Part shown: piece by piece, positions 25,149 through 33,747 of the stretch
Numbering within the stretch: the first letter of the stretch is position 1
How the letters are laid out: each line of letters begins with the position of its first letter
NCBI GenBank assembly: GCA_028714035.1
Contig: JAQTNA010000002.1
Coordinates: forward strand, 1 to 64,000
DNA from: Rhodocyclaceae bacterium
Lineage (GTDB): Bacteria > Pseudomonadota > Gammaproteobacteria > Burkholderiales > Rhodocyclaceae
DNA: 64,000 nucleotides
Direction of reading: 5' to 3'
Notes under the pieces: generated by a model
The model's input: the letters and a program-made list of their open reading frames with translations, nothing else
The model's database searches: none
What the model was told of the DNA's origin: nothing
Translations under genes and position numbers: made by a program

Positions 25149-26221
25149 CAGTCAACTCCAATAACCCGTACGGGAACATTCCCGGTAGCGGTTCTCTCCA
25201 TACCGCCTCCGGGCATGTTGAACTTCGGATTAACCTTAGAGGGAGTCGAAAACGCCCCATTTGATACTTCTAGTGTTGCGCGCACTTCCGGTGTTCGTTC
25301 CAAAGCCAGGCGTTGGCGAGCGCGAACCGGATCGGAATTTGCAGCGTCGGTAACGTAATGCGTCCCTTCGCGGCCACCTCGTAGCAATCCAGTCTGCTGG
25401 GTGGCTTCGAGTTCCGCCTTCGACATCCACCGGTGAACGGTTACGCTTTCCTTTACCCCCTCGACCGCCCTTCCAGCATCCACGGCCCCGTCAGCGAGCC
25501 TGGCAGCCTCAACTGCGTGTTCCGCCACTCTGGCCGCCTTGAGGGCTTCGCCCACACCCACCACGGGGCTGACCACGCCGACGGCACTGAGGGCCACGTT
25601 CAGCGCCGCTTCGCCCCGCCCGGAGCCGGAATATACCGCCATCCCGAGTTTGCCCAGGTCGTAGGCCAGGAACACCACGTCTATCGGGCTGTGACCGTCC
25701 GGGTCGACGTACTTGTACGGGTTGTTGTTGCCGTAGGCGTAGCGGTTGAAGCCGTGGGGATCGGCCGGGTTGGCCGCCGCCGGGTCCACGCCCATGAAGC
25801 GGCCCGTCACCGGATCATAGTAGCGCGCCCCCATGTAATAGAGGCCCGTGTTCGGGTCAAAGGGTCTCCCGGCAAACCACAAGTTGTTGGGCACCGTGCT
25901 GATCGCAGGAAGAGCAATTCTCGCGCCCGCGGTGGAAACGCCGGTGCTCGGAACCGGAGTCTGCGGGACGATCTTAAGGTTCGAAAGAACGGCCTGGTTA
26001 TTCAGCCGCTCCCCGTAGGGCCGGTAGTTTTCCTTCCACACCACGTTCCCGGCAGCGTCCGTCGCCAACAGGGGCGTTCCAGAGATGTCGTTGTGGAAAT
26101 AGGTGATGGTTGGCAATGAAGCCGACGTTGGTGCCGTTCCGGCAAAGGCGCCTGAAACCAGCAGCAGCCCGCAAATCAACACGCCGATGCGCGCCGCGAC
26201 CTCGCCCAAATGTTTTCTCAT
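25148..26221 (-). CDS. Secreted RHS core and C-terminal toxin protein (split RHS, second part)
   Basis: 357 aa from ATG 26219-26221 with a GGGGAAGG ribosome-binding site. A clear signal peptide (residues about 1-27, RIGVLICGLLLVSGAFA) is followed by the RHS strand ITYFHNDISGTPLLATDAAG. The RHS-core motifs GLYYMGARYYDPVTGRFMG and NPYKYVDPDGHSPID follow, then a variable C-terminal domain from about residue 255. That tail (VTVHRWMSKAELEATQQTGL, GGREGTHYVTDA and FNMPGGGMERTATGNVPV) resembles ADP-ribosyltransferase-type RHS toxins of the TreTu group, which modify EF-Tu; this is recalled, not tested. In other RHS proteins this part is continuous with the repeat shell encoded upstream here. Confidence 0.75.
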   Translation of the reverse strand: MRKHLGEVAARIGVLICGLLLVSGAFAGTAPTSASLPTITYFHNDISGTPLLATDAAGNVVWKENYRPYGERLNNQAVLSNLKIVPQTPVPSTGVSTAGARIALPAISTVPNNLWFAGRPFDPNTGLYYMGARYYDPVTGRFMGVDPAAANPADPHGFNRYAYGNNNPYKYVDPDGHSPIDVVFLAYDLGKLGMAVYSGSGRGEAALNVALSAVGVVSPVVGVGEALKAARVAEHAVEAARLADGAVDAGRAVEGVKESVTVHRWMSKAELEATQQTGLLRGGREGTHYVTDAANSDPVRARQRLALERTPEVRATLEVSNGAFSTPSKVNPKFNMPGGGMERTATGNVPVRVIGVD

Positions 26222-26249
26222 GGCCTTCCCCTGTCGGTATGGATGCCGG

Positions 26250-29200
26250 TCATTGTGTCGAGACCCGTTGCGCGATGCGCTTGCCGCCGAGGTAGATGTA
26301 TTCCACCAGACGGTTCCCCTGGGCCGGAGCGAATTCCGCCAACAGATTGCCGTTGGAGCCGTATACTTCATAGGTTTTCACCCCGGCCTTGGTCACGGCC
26401 ACCCGCCGATTCATCCCGTCGTAGGCATAATCTATCCGGTAACTGGCAGTCGAGCAGTTCACGCAACGGAGATTGGGCACACCATCGTAGGTGTAAGTGC
26501 TGCTCCAGCCGTAGGTGACATTGCCGTAGGCATCGTAACCGAACGAGGTGGCGCGGTTGCCCGATACGCTCGCCAGCCGGTTCATGCCGTCGTAGCTGTA
26601 GAAAAGGGTTCCATAGGATCCGAGCGACTGGCTCAGAATGTTACCGGTACTACTGTAGGAGACTATGCCCGAACCCCATGGACCGCTTATATTGGAAAGA
26701 CGCCCGATGTTGTCGTAAAACAGCGCCCGGTTGTAGCTGCTGTCGGTACCATCGCTGATGGCAGTCAGGTTTCCAGCCCCGTCATAGGTGTAGGTACTGG
26801 CGAGGTAGACGGCGCTTCCCTTGAATGTGTTGAACGACGCTGGCCACAGACGGATATTCTGGTCATATAAACTCAGCGTGCCGTTGGCGTAATTGATTTG
26901 CTGGATCTGGCCAGACGGCCAGTAGAGGACACTGTTCACATAGCCGGATACCTGCGTCGGCCTTCCCAGCGTATCCGGCACATAGCTCACGGTGCGTCCC
27001 GAACGCGGATAGGTGATCGAGGACAATTGGTCATTGCCGTTGTAGCCGTAGCCCACAGCAAGCGTCAGTCCATCAATGGCCAGAGCCTCGCTCATCAGGT
27101 TGTCGTTACCGTCATAGGCATAGGAACGGGTGGCAACCGAGGAAGACACCTGCTTCAGCTTGCCGGTGCGGCTGTAGGTATGTGTCACGGCCGGAGTGCT
27201 GCCTGGGTACGTGGCCTTGACCAACCGGTTCTGCCCGTCATAGACATAGGACGTGGTCCCGGATGTGCCCACGGTACGGGAAATCATGTTTCCGGCGGCG
27301 TCCCTCCCGTAAGAGGTCTGCCCGGTTTCCGGGTTGGTCTCCGATACCAGGCGATAGCTCGCGTCGTATATGTAGCCGCGGGTTAGCCCGCCCTGGGTGA
27401 CGGAGGTCACCATGTCCTTGGCGTTGCGCGACAGGGTAATGCTGGCGGTCGGCTCCGGGGCCGCAACACTCATGACGAACTGCTGCGTCGGGTCGCCATA
27501 GGAACGGTATGTTTGAACCGTCGTCTTGCCGCGCTCGTCCGTGACGGTAACGGTACCAAGGCCATACGAGATGGCGCGGTAAGAGTTATCGGGGTGGGTG
27601 GCGCGGGTGACGCGATCCAGGATGTCGTATTGGTAGCTGGTGCCAGTACCGCGGCTCGGGTCGGATTCGAAAGTCTTGCGGCCCAGCGCGTCATAACTGT
27701 AGCTCTTGGTAATCCCCCCCAGAGAAATGCTTGCCGGGTTGCCGAATCCGTCGTATGAGGTGCTTTCCGACAATCCGCCCCGGCTGGCTGTCTTTGAATT
27801 CATCCCATAGGCGATGGAAACGCCGTTGCCCACGGGATAGCCGATGGCAATGACCCGGTTCAAGCCGTCATAGCGGTAGGAAGTCGCCCATCCTTCCCCG
27901 TTGGTTTCGGACGTTACATTACCTGAGTCACTGACCACGCGGGCAATCGTCACACCTTCGGGCTGGGATTCGGCTTGGGGCATACCGCGCCGATAGTTGG
28001 CGTAGCCATGTATCAGGCCGCGCGGGAAAACGGCTGATATGATATTGCCCTGGGTATCGTAGGCGTAACTTGTGGTGACGTTATCCTGCGAGATGGACGT
28101 CAGATTACCGTTGCCGTCAAAGCTCCGCGAGATGTTTCCTCCTGAAAAACTCTCGTTTTGCGCCTGTTTGACGATCCACTTTGAGACGTTGGTGTAGTAG
28201 GTCAGGCTGGTGGCTCGGTTCCCGCCATTCGGGCCGGATTCCGAGACCAGGCCAGGATTTCCGAAGCCGTCAAAGTTGGAGTAGGTCGTCAGATAGGTGG
28301 CACCATCGCGGACTATCTTTTTCTGCGTGAGCACCGGGGCGTTCGTTTCCCCGACATCCACCTTCGTGACGAAGGCACCGGGACGGAAATAGGTCTCACT
28401 GGAGAGTTTCTGCTTCGTCCAGGTGTAGGTTTCCGTTTGCGCGTTGCCTATCTGTTTCGACACCAACAGGCCGACCATCCAGACTGAGCCGCCGGAAATC
28501 GAGTAGTTGGGTCCGATGTGCTGATAGACCGTGGTGCCAGCCGGGGAGTAAACCGTCGTCGTGTCATAAACACCGTAGTTCCCAGGCGTGTAGCTGAAGG
28601 ACCAGGAGCCGCCCGTGCTCAACGACTTGCCAGCCACAACGGTAGAGTGGCCCTGTTGAACATCAAAAGTGGCAAACCCGTAGGAGTAGCTGATCGCCCC
28701 ACCCTGCGGATAGGTGGCCTGCCTCATCAAATAGCTTCCCGCCAACATGCCAAGGTTGCCAAGATAGCTGTAGCCCCAGGAGGTGCCATCCGGCCGCTGC
28801 ACGCTGGAAAGGAAATATCGTCCGGCCACCCCAACGGGGGTGTAGTTATATTGGTAAGTTTGTCCTTCCGGGCCTTGAATCCTGCTGATGCGCCGGTTCG
28901 GGGTGCCGCCATCATAGTAGTAAAAGAATAGGACGCGGCCGTCACTGGTCACTACACTGGTGATTTCCGGGCTTGCCCCAGGGGCGTAGAACACCGTCGC
29001 GTAGTTCCCGTTTCTGTCGGTGATCTTGGTCGTGTACCATGCGTACACCGGCGCGGTGGCCGTCCCGACATTCACTGCCTGCGTCATGTCGTAACGGGTA
29101 CCATCCGGTGAATACACTGCGAGCCCCGCCCCGTTGCTGATACAGTCCGCTTTCCATCGCTGGTTGGTTACCATAAGCGGGGACGAACTGCCGGGAAAGG

Positions 29201-29633
29201 TTAGCAGATCACGGCTTCCGTCAGGCATCTCCAGGGTCGGATTGTCAGCCACGGACAGGGAGTTCTGATTCAGGCAGATGTAGCCGTCTTTTGACTTGAG
29301 CACTCTGCCGAAATGCACCGTCCACCCCAGGCCAGCCAAGGTGCTCTGGTATGACGGGTTGTTGTCGGGAATAGCCGCGCTGTTGTAGGATCGAATGACC
29401 TTCAGATCAAACCCGCCATTGCCGGGGACATGCAGGTCGACATAATGATGCTGCAAGGAGCCGGAGAACGGGTCAATGTATTCGTTGAAGCTCTGGTTGA
29501 CGTAGCTTCGGTTGGGATACCGACCTGGATCGCGGTAGAAATCCGGGATGACCTCCGCAGCGCTCACCGGCGTTGCGACGGCGGCCAGGATGGAACCGAT
29601 GCAATAGAACAAAAGACATATCTTGGCATTCAA
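26250..29633 (-). CDS. Secreted RHS/YD-repeat shell protein (split RHS, first part)
   Basis: 1127 aa when begun at TTG 29631-29633, which has GAGGGAG about 8 nt upstream and gives a clean signal peptide ((M)NAKICLLFYCIGSILAAVA, cut after SAA). Codons upstream of it lack a ribosome-binding site. The body carries more than a dozen YD repeats (YDTQGN, YDGLNRVIAIGYP, YDALGRKTFESD, YDGMNRRVAVTKAG). The protein stops at LVEYIYLGGKRIAQRVSTQ, just where the RHS core should follow with a YFHND-type strand; that piece starts 28 bp later in a separate gene with its own signal peptide. Base composition looks lower in GC than in the neighbours. Confidence 0.82.
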   Translation of the reverse strand: MNAKICLLFYCIGSILAAVATPVSAAEVIPDFYRDPGRYPNRSYVNQSFNEYIDPFSGSLQHHYVDLHVPGNGGFDLKVIRSYNSAAIPDNNPSYQSTLAGLGWTVHFGRVLKSKDGYICLNQNSLSVADNPTLEMPDGSRDLLTFPGSSSPLMVTNQRWKADCISNGAGLAVYSPDGTRYDMTQAVNVGTATAPVYAWYTTKITDRNGNYATVFYAPGASPEITSVVTSDGRVLFFYYYDGGTPNRRISRIQGPEGQTYQYNYTPVGVAGRYFLSSVQRPDGTSWGYSYLGNLGMLAGSYLMRQATYPQGGAISYSYGFATFDVQQGHSTVVAGKSLSTGGSWSFSYTPGNYGVYDTTTVYSPAGTTVYQHIGPNYSISGGSVWMVGLLVSKQIGNAQTETYTWTKQKLSSETYFRPGAFVTKVDVGETNAPVLTQKKIVRDGATYLTTYSNFDGFGNPGLVSESGPNGGNRATSLTYYTNVSKWIVKQAQNESFSGGNISRSFDGNGNLTSISQDNVTTSYAYDTQGNIISAVFPRGLIHGYANYRRGMPQAESQPEGVTIARVVSDSGNVTSETNGEGWATSYRYDGLNRVIAIGYPVGNGVSIAYGMNSKTASRGGLSESTSYDGFGNPASISLGGITKSYSYDALGRKTFESDPSRGTGTSYQYDILDRVTRATHPDNSYRAISYGLGTVTVTDERGKTTVQTYRSYGDPTQQFVMSVAAPEPTASITLSRNAKDMVTSVTQGGLTRGYIYDASYRLVSETNPETGQTSYGRDAAGNMISRTVGTSGTTSYVYDGQNRLVKATYPGSTPAVTHTYSRTGKLKQVSSSVATRSYAYDGNDNLMSEALAIDGLTLAVGYGYNGNDQLSSITYPRSGRTVSYVPDTLGRPTQVSGYVNSVLYWPSGQIQQINYANGTLSLYDQNIRLWPASFNTFKGSAVYLASTYTYDGAGNLTAISDGTDSSYNRALFYDNIGRLSNISGPWGSGIVSYSSTGNILSQSLGSYGTLFYSYDGMNRLASVSGNRATSFGYDAYGNVTYGWSSTYTYDGVPNLRCVNCSTASYRIDYAYDGMNRRVAVTKAGVKTYEVYGSNGNLLAEFAPAQGNRLVEYIYLGGKRIAQRVSTQ

Positions 29634-29874
29634 GGGGCATTCTCCCTCGGGTCGTGATCCATCCCGACAAATCGCAACATATAGCATACCTGGCATGGCT
29701 CTCGACACAAGCGGGTAACTATATACTATTCATGCTGCGATATGCAATTTACCTTTTCACTTCTATCTTCCCGGCTCCTCTCTCCTGCCCCATTTCTCGA
29801 AACCTGCTCCGCGCATTGCGCCGACGGAGCGCGGCTGGTAGCTTTGATGCCTTTTACGGTCCCGGAGGTAAACC

Positions 29875-30639
29875 TTGCCCACACTGAAAGCTCTCGGCGC
29901 CCAGGTCCTGGGCTGGCTGGTCGTGGCCGGACTGCTTGTCAGCGGTGACCTGCCCGACCAGGCCCCGCTCGGCCTGGCCCTGATTCAGGGAGGCTTCGCA
30001 GCCGCCACCGGGCTGGCACTGAAAAGCGATCGCTGGTGGATTCCGATTCACCTGTCGTTCTCGCCCTTGCTGGTACTGGCCGGCAGCCTGCGCCTGGACC
30101 CCGGCTGGTTTCTCGGCGCCTTTCTGCTACTGGCGCTCATCTACTGGAGCAGTTTCCGCACCCAGGTACCGCTTTACCTGTCCAACCGGATCACCGCCGA
30201 AGCCTTGCTGGCCCTTCTTCCGCCCGACCAAAGCCGGACCGTTCTGGATCTGGGCTGTGGCACCGGGAGCCTGCTTGCCCGGTTGGCCCGGGAAAGGCCG
30301 GACAGCCGTTTTGAGGGTGTGGAGACAGCCCCCCTGCCCTGGCTCGCCGCTTTTCTCACGACACGCACGCTCGCCAATTGCCGAGTCATGCGCAAGGACT
30401 TCTGGCACCACTCGCTGGAGGATTACGACCTGGTTTACGCATTCCTGTCGCCGGTACCCATGTCCCGCCTGTGGTCCAAGGCCTGCGCCGAGATGCGCCC
30501 CGGCAGCCTGCTCGTCAGCAACAGCTTTCCCATATCGGAGGTAACGCCGGAGAGCATCCTTGCCGTACCGGACAAACGGCAGACGCGGCTTTACCTCTAC
30601 CGCATCCCGGGCGGGCATGGCGGTGAGGCCGCCCGATGA
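29875..30639 (+). CDS. Membrane-anchored class I SAM-dependent methyltransferase
   Basis: 254 aa, starting at TTG 29875 with a strong GGAGG 8 nt upstream. The first half holds about four hydrophobic segments (VLGWLVVAGLLVSGDL, LALIQGGFAAATGLAL, PLLVLAGSLRL, WFLGAFLLLALIYW). The soluble second half has the SAM motif VLDLGCGTGSLLARLA, acidic E in FEGVET, and DLVYAFLSPVPM. The substrate is unknown. It is divergent from the RHS genes and stands alone. Confidence 0.75.
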   Translation: MPTLKALGAQVLGWLVVAGLLVSGDLPDQAPLGLALIQGGFAAATGLALKSDRWWIPIHLSFSPLLVLAGSLRLDPGWFLGAFLLLALIYWSSFRTQVPLYLSNRITAEALLALLPPDQSRTVLDLGCGTGSLLARLARERPDSRFEGVETAPLPWLAAFLTTRTLANCRVMRKDFWHHSLEDYDLVYAFLSPVPMSRLWSKACAEMRPGSLLVSNSFPISEVTPESILAVPDKRQTRLYLYRIPGGHGGEAAR

Positions 30640-30775
30640 AGCGAGCGCCACGCGCCCCCTCACCCCTAGCCCCTCTCCCGCACACGGGCGAGGGGAACTT
30701 CGAGCGGCTCCCGCCGGCTGTAAAGCCGGAGGGGAGCGTCGTGAGTCGCCACGCGACTTTCATGGTAGGCCTTGC
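30640..30775. repeat. CTCACCCC/AGTCGC dispersed repeat, copy 1
   Basis: A CCCTCACCCCTAGCCCCTCT stretch is followed by two small hairpins: CCGGCT-GTAA-AGCCGG and AGTCGC-CAC-GCGACT (30744-30758) within GTGAGTCGC...GCGACTTTC. The same hairpin with GTGAG/TTTC flanks occurs at 33566-33581, and inverted at 60781-60795. Confidence 0.6.
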
Positions 30776-30875
30776 GCTGGAATAACCCGCCATATGGCCG
30801 CTTTTTTTCGCTTTCCCCAGGACAGATAACGGGGACAATGGCGGCCCGGGCAAGAAGCATCAAAGGAGACGGAAC

Positions 30876-31502
30876 GTGGCGGAGATCATCTGCATCATCG
30901 GCAACAAGGGCGGCACAGGGAAGACGACGCTTTCCCACATGCTGTGCCAGGGCATGGGCCTCCTGGGCAGCCGCTCCGTCTGCGTACTGACCGACACCCA
31001 CCGGGATCCCCTGATTCCGGAGGGGCGCCGTTACCTCACCGCCGACGCGCGCAGCCCCGAGGCCTTGCGCAAGGTGGCGGAAAAGCTTTCCACCCTCGCG
31101 GCATGGAAGGGGGTGATTGACGGCGGCGGCAACCGGGCGGAAATGGACAAAAAGCTCTACGGCCTCGCGAACCTGGTACTGCTGCCGTTCCGCGATTCCC
31201 ATGAGGACATGCGCACCGTGATCCGGGACCTGGAAACCTTCCCCAACGCCTGGGCACTGCCTTCCCAGTGGCCCACCAACCCCTGGCAGCAGGAGGCCGC
31301 CGACAAGGCCCTGATGCAGGTGCTTTCCGGCTACGAGCAGCGTATCCTGGAACCGGTGTTCGCGCTTTCATCCACCAAACTGCTGCTGCAGAAGCAGATC
31401 CCGTCCCAGTTGCCCACCCCCCTGTCCAACGCCTGCCGGCGTCTGGCCCATCAGGTCATGGGGCTATTGCGCATCCCCCACGAAGCGCCGACAGACGAAT
31501 AG
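30876..31502 (+). CDS. ParA/MinD-like P-loop ATPase
   Basis: 208 aa with a GTG start at 30876 and AAGGAG upstream. The deviant Walker A motif GNKGGTGKTT (with the signature first Lys) lies at about residues 9-18. The switch regions are shorter and less typical than in true ParA (TDTHRDPL and VIDGGGNRAEMD). There is no ParB-like partner; the next gene, 21 nt downstream, encodes a small membrane protein. It could position a cell-envelope component, but the role is unknown. Confidence 0.7.
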   Translation: MAEIICIIGNKGGTGKTTLSHMLCQGMGLLGSRSVCVLTDTHRDPLIPEGRRYLTADARSPEALRKVAEKLSTLAAWKGVIDGGGNRAEMDKKLYGLANLVLLPFRDSHEDMRTVIRDLETFPNAWALPSQWPTNPWQQEAADKALMQVLSGYEQRILEPVFALSSTKLLLQKQIPSQLPTPLSNACRRLAHQVMGLLRIPHEAPTDE

Positions 31503-31523
31503 GCGACGGAAGGCGGAAATCCC

Positions 31524-31949
31524 ATGAATCGCATCGAAAGATTTACTTACGAACTCACTCTCGAGGTTCGCCGTGTCCGCCAGTTACTGTCCGAAGCCAT
31601 CCGTGACTCTGCATTCTGGGGCGGACTTGCCCTGGTCGTTCTTTTCATCGGCATCGCGGCCTTCCTCATAAAGCAGGCCATCCGCTACGACAGTCTCATC
31701 GCCCTGTTCTCGCGCGGCCTCTATCTCTGCAGCAATCTTTCCGACGGCCAGGCGGCGTTCATGATTATTGCCGGGCCGATATTCTTTCTCCTCGCCCTGC
31801 TGGCCGTGGGCGAATGGATCAACTGGTCCACCAGTCGCCATCGCCGACCGATGGCGAAAGTCATCAAGAAACGCCATGCCTTCTTCTACGCCGGCGCGTC
31901 CGTGGCGGTCGCCATCGGCATCGGCATCTTTATGGAGATATGGTGCTAG
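31524..31949 (+). CDS. Small membrane protein of unknown function
   Basis: 141 aa with three predicted membrane segments (GGLALVVLFIGIAAFLI, AAFMIIAGPIFFLLALLAVG and AFFYAGASVAVAIGIGIFM) and a charged N-terminal helix. It is probably co-transcribed with the ParA-like ATPase, 21 nt upstream. I recognise no family. Confidence 0.6.
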   Translation: MNRIERFTYELTLEVRRVRQLLSEAIRDSAFWGGLALVVLFIGIAAFLIKQAIRYDSLIALFSRGLYLCSNLSDGQAAFMIIAGPIFFLLALLAVGEWINWSTSRHRRPMAKVIKKRHAFFYAGASVAVAIGIGIFMEIWC

Positions 31950-31986
31950 CAGGGTACTGAGTAGCCCGCCACGCCGGCGGCTTGCT

Positions 31987-32628
31987 TCAGAGCGGCATGG
32001 TGGACTTGGTCACCATGAGCAAGGCCTGGGTCCGGTTGGATACGTTGAGCGCCTTGAGGATGGCTGTCACATGAACCTTGACCGTACCCTCGGTGAGCCC
32101 GAGCGACTCGGCGATGTCCCGGTTGGACTTGCCCTTGGTCAGCAGATCGAGTACCCGGCACTGGGCAGCGGTCAGGCCAAAATCCTGATACGGGTGGGAA
32201 TGGCGCGGGCGCGCCTCCTCCGCCGTATGGGCTTCGCCGCCGGAGCCATTGCCCGAACCGTCTCCCAACAGCACCTGGGACACGGTCTCCACCAGGTCGG
32301 CGGCGGGCCGGGCCTTGCAGACGAAACCGGCGGCACCGCCGGCCTTTGCCCGCCCGACGATCTCGGGGCCATCCAGTGCGGACACGACCACCACGCGCAC
32401 CCCCGGGTAGCGCTTGCGCAACACTCCCAGGAACGAGAGGCCGCTGATACCGGGGAGCATGAGGTCCAGCAGGACCAGATCGAATTCTCCGTGGCTGGCG
32501 AACATCTGGAGGGCCGACTCCGCGTCGGCCGCCTCCATGACGGAGGAAACCCCCGGGACACGCAGCAGAGCCTGGGCCAGGCCCTCGCGGACAAGGGCGT
32601 GATCGTCCACCACCAGCAATCTACTCAC
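31987..32628 (-). CDS. NarL/LuxR-family response regulator
   Basis: 213 aa. The receiver domain has D8/D9, phospho-acceptor D55 (LVLLDLMLPG) and the conserved Lys in FVCKARP. A Ser/Gly-rich linker follows, then a LuxR-type HTH (LTAAQCRVLDLLTKGKSNRD and EGTVKVHVTAILKALNVSN). It binds DNA when phosphorylated. No histidine kinase is adjacent. It is divergent from a second regulator (32802-33449) with an almost identical recognition helix. Confidence 0.92.
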   Translation of the reverse strand: MSRLLVVDDHALVREGLAQALLRVPGVSSVMEAADAESALQMFASHGEFDLVLLDLMLPGISGLSFLGVLRKRYPGVRVVVVSALDGPEIVGRAKAGGAAGFVCKARPAADLVETVSQVLLGDGSGNGSGGEAHTAEEARPRHSHPYQDFGLTAAQCRVLDLLTKGKSNRDIAESLGLTEGTVKVHVTAILKALNVSNRTQALLMVTKSTMPL

Positions 32629-32801
32629 GAACTTCCCCTTCTCACTTCAGGCTCTTCGCATGATACGGAATTACCCCTCGCTTGCGAAGCCTCACGGGCT
32701 TTCAGCGCCCGGAACATTCGTTTCTTGGGCGGCAAGCCATCCGCTACAATGCGCTATCGCAATTGGTTTCACCCTGCCCCGCCCCCGGTAGGGCTCACCG
32801 C

Positions 32802-33449
32802 ATGAAAATACTCCTGGTCGACGACCACCCCCTGATCCGCGAAGCCATGCGCCACGTTCTCGCAGAACTGGCCGACGAGGTGGATCTTCTGGGGGCCGGG
32901 GATGCCATCAGCGCCTTGGCTCTGCTGGATCAGCACCCGGACCTGGATCTGGTCCTGCTGGATCTTTCCCTGCCCGGCCCGAGCGGCATGGCCGCCCTGG
33001 ACATGATACGGGAACATCATCCGGCCATGCCGGTGGTCGTGCTGTCCGCCTCGGACGACACGGCCACGGTGCTGAATACCCTGGATCGGGGCGCCATGGG
33101 TTTCATTCCCAAGTGCTCGACCAACCAGGTGATCACCAACGCCATCCGGCTGGTGCTTTCAGGCGGCGTCTATGTGCCGCCCCAGGCGGTTGCCGGCGGC
33201 ATGACCAACACGGCCCCGCGGCCGCAAGCCACCAGTCTCGCCGATCTGACCCTGACGGAGCGCCAAACCGAGGTGCTGGCCTTGATGGTCCAGGGCTTGC
33301 CCAACAAGATGATCTGCCGGCAGATGAACCTGGCGGAGGGCACGGTCAAGATCCATGTCACGGCCATCCTCAAGGCCCTGAACGTCTCGAACCGCACCCA
33401 GGCCGTGATTACCGCCGGCCGCCTGGGGTTCAAGCTACCTGCGCGTTAG
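32802..33449 (+). CDS. NarL/LuxR-family response regulator
   Basis: 215 aa from ATG 32802 (MKILLVDDHPLIREAM); the frame is open 40 codons further upstream without conservation. The receiver has D7/D8, D54 (LVLLDLSLPG) and Lys in FIPKCST. The LuxR HTH contains LTERQTEVLALMVQGLPNKM and EGTVKIHVTAILKALNVSN. The last stretch matches its divergent neighbour in all but one position, suggesting overlapping DNA targets. It is an orphan with no kinase in sight. Confidence 0.92.
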   Translation: MKILLVDDHPLIREAMRHVLAELADEVDLLGAGDAISALALLDQHPDLDLVLLDLSLPGPSGMAALDMIREHHPAMPVVVLSASDDTATVLNTLDRGAMGFIPKCSTNQVITNAIRLVLSGGVYVPPQAVAGGMTNTAPRPQATSLADLTLTERQTEVLALMVQGLPNKMICRQMNLAEGTVKIHVTAILKALNVSNRTQAVITAGRLGFKLPAR

Positions 33450-33747
33450 GCCGTTGGCGAACCTAACGCTCATGATCTACCGCTCGCCCCCGCCCATGAA
33501 AGTCCTTGTAAATCAACCCCTCGCCCCCCCGCCCCTCTCCCTCAAGGGGCGAAGGGAGCATCGTGAGTCGCTGGCGCGACTTTCACGGTAAAAACCGTTT
33601 GAACCGCAGAGAGCAGAGGCGCGGGGTAAACCTCGCGTTCAAGAAATCCTCGCCCTTGCCGGGTAGCTGAAACAGCAAGCCGGCTTAACGCCTGGCTTAT
33701 GGCCTCGGCTCCCGGCACCCCCGCAGTTCATACTGAAGTTCCCTGGT
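33450..33747. repeat. Intergenic repeat-rich stretch between response regulator and gatB
   Basis: A nearly 300-nt gap with no gene. It holds a C-rich CCCCTCGCCCCCCCGCCCCT tract, the AGTCGC-TGGC-GCGACT hairpin (33566-33581) in the same GTGAG/TTTC context as at 30744, and an AACCGCAGAG stutter near 33602-33625. The remainder, up to 33747, shows no recognisable feature. Confidence 0.6.
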
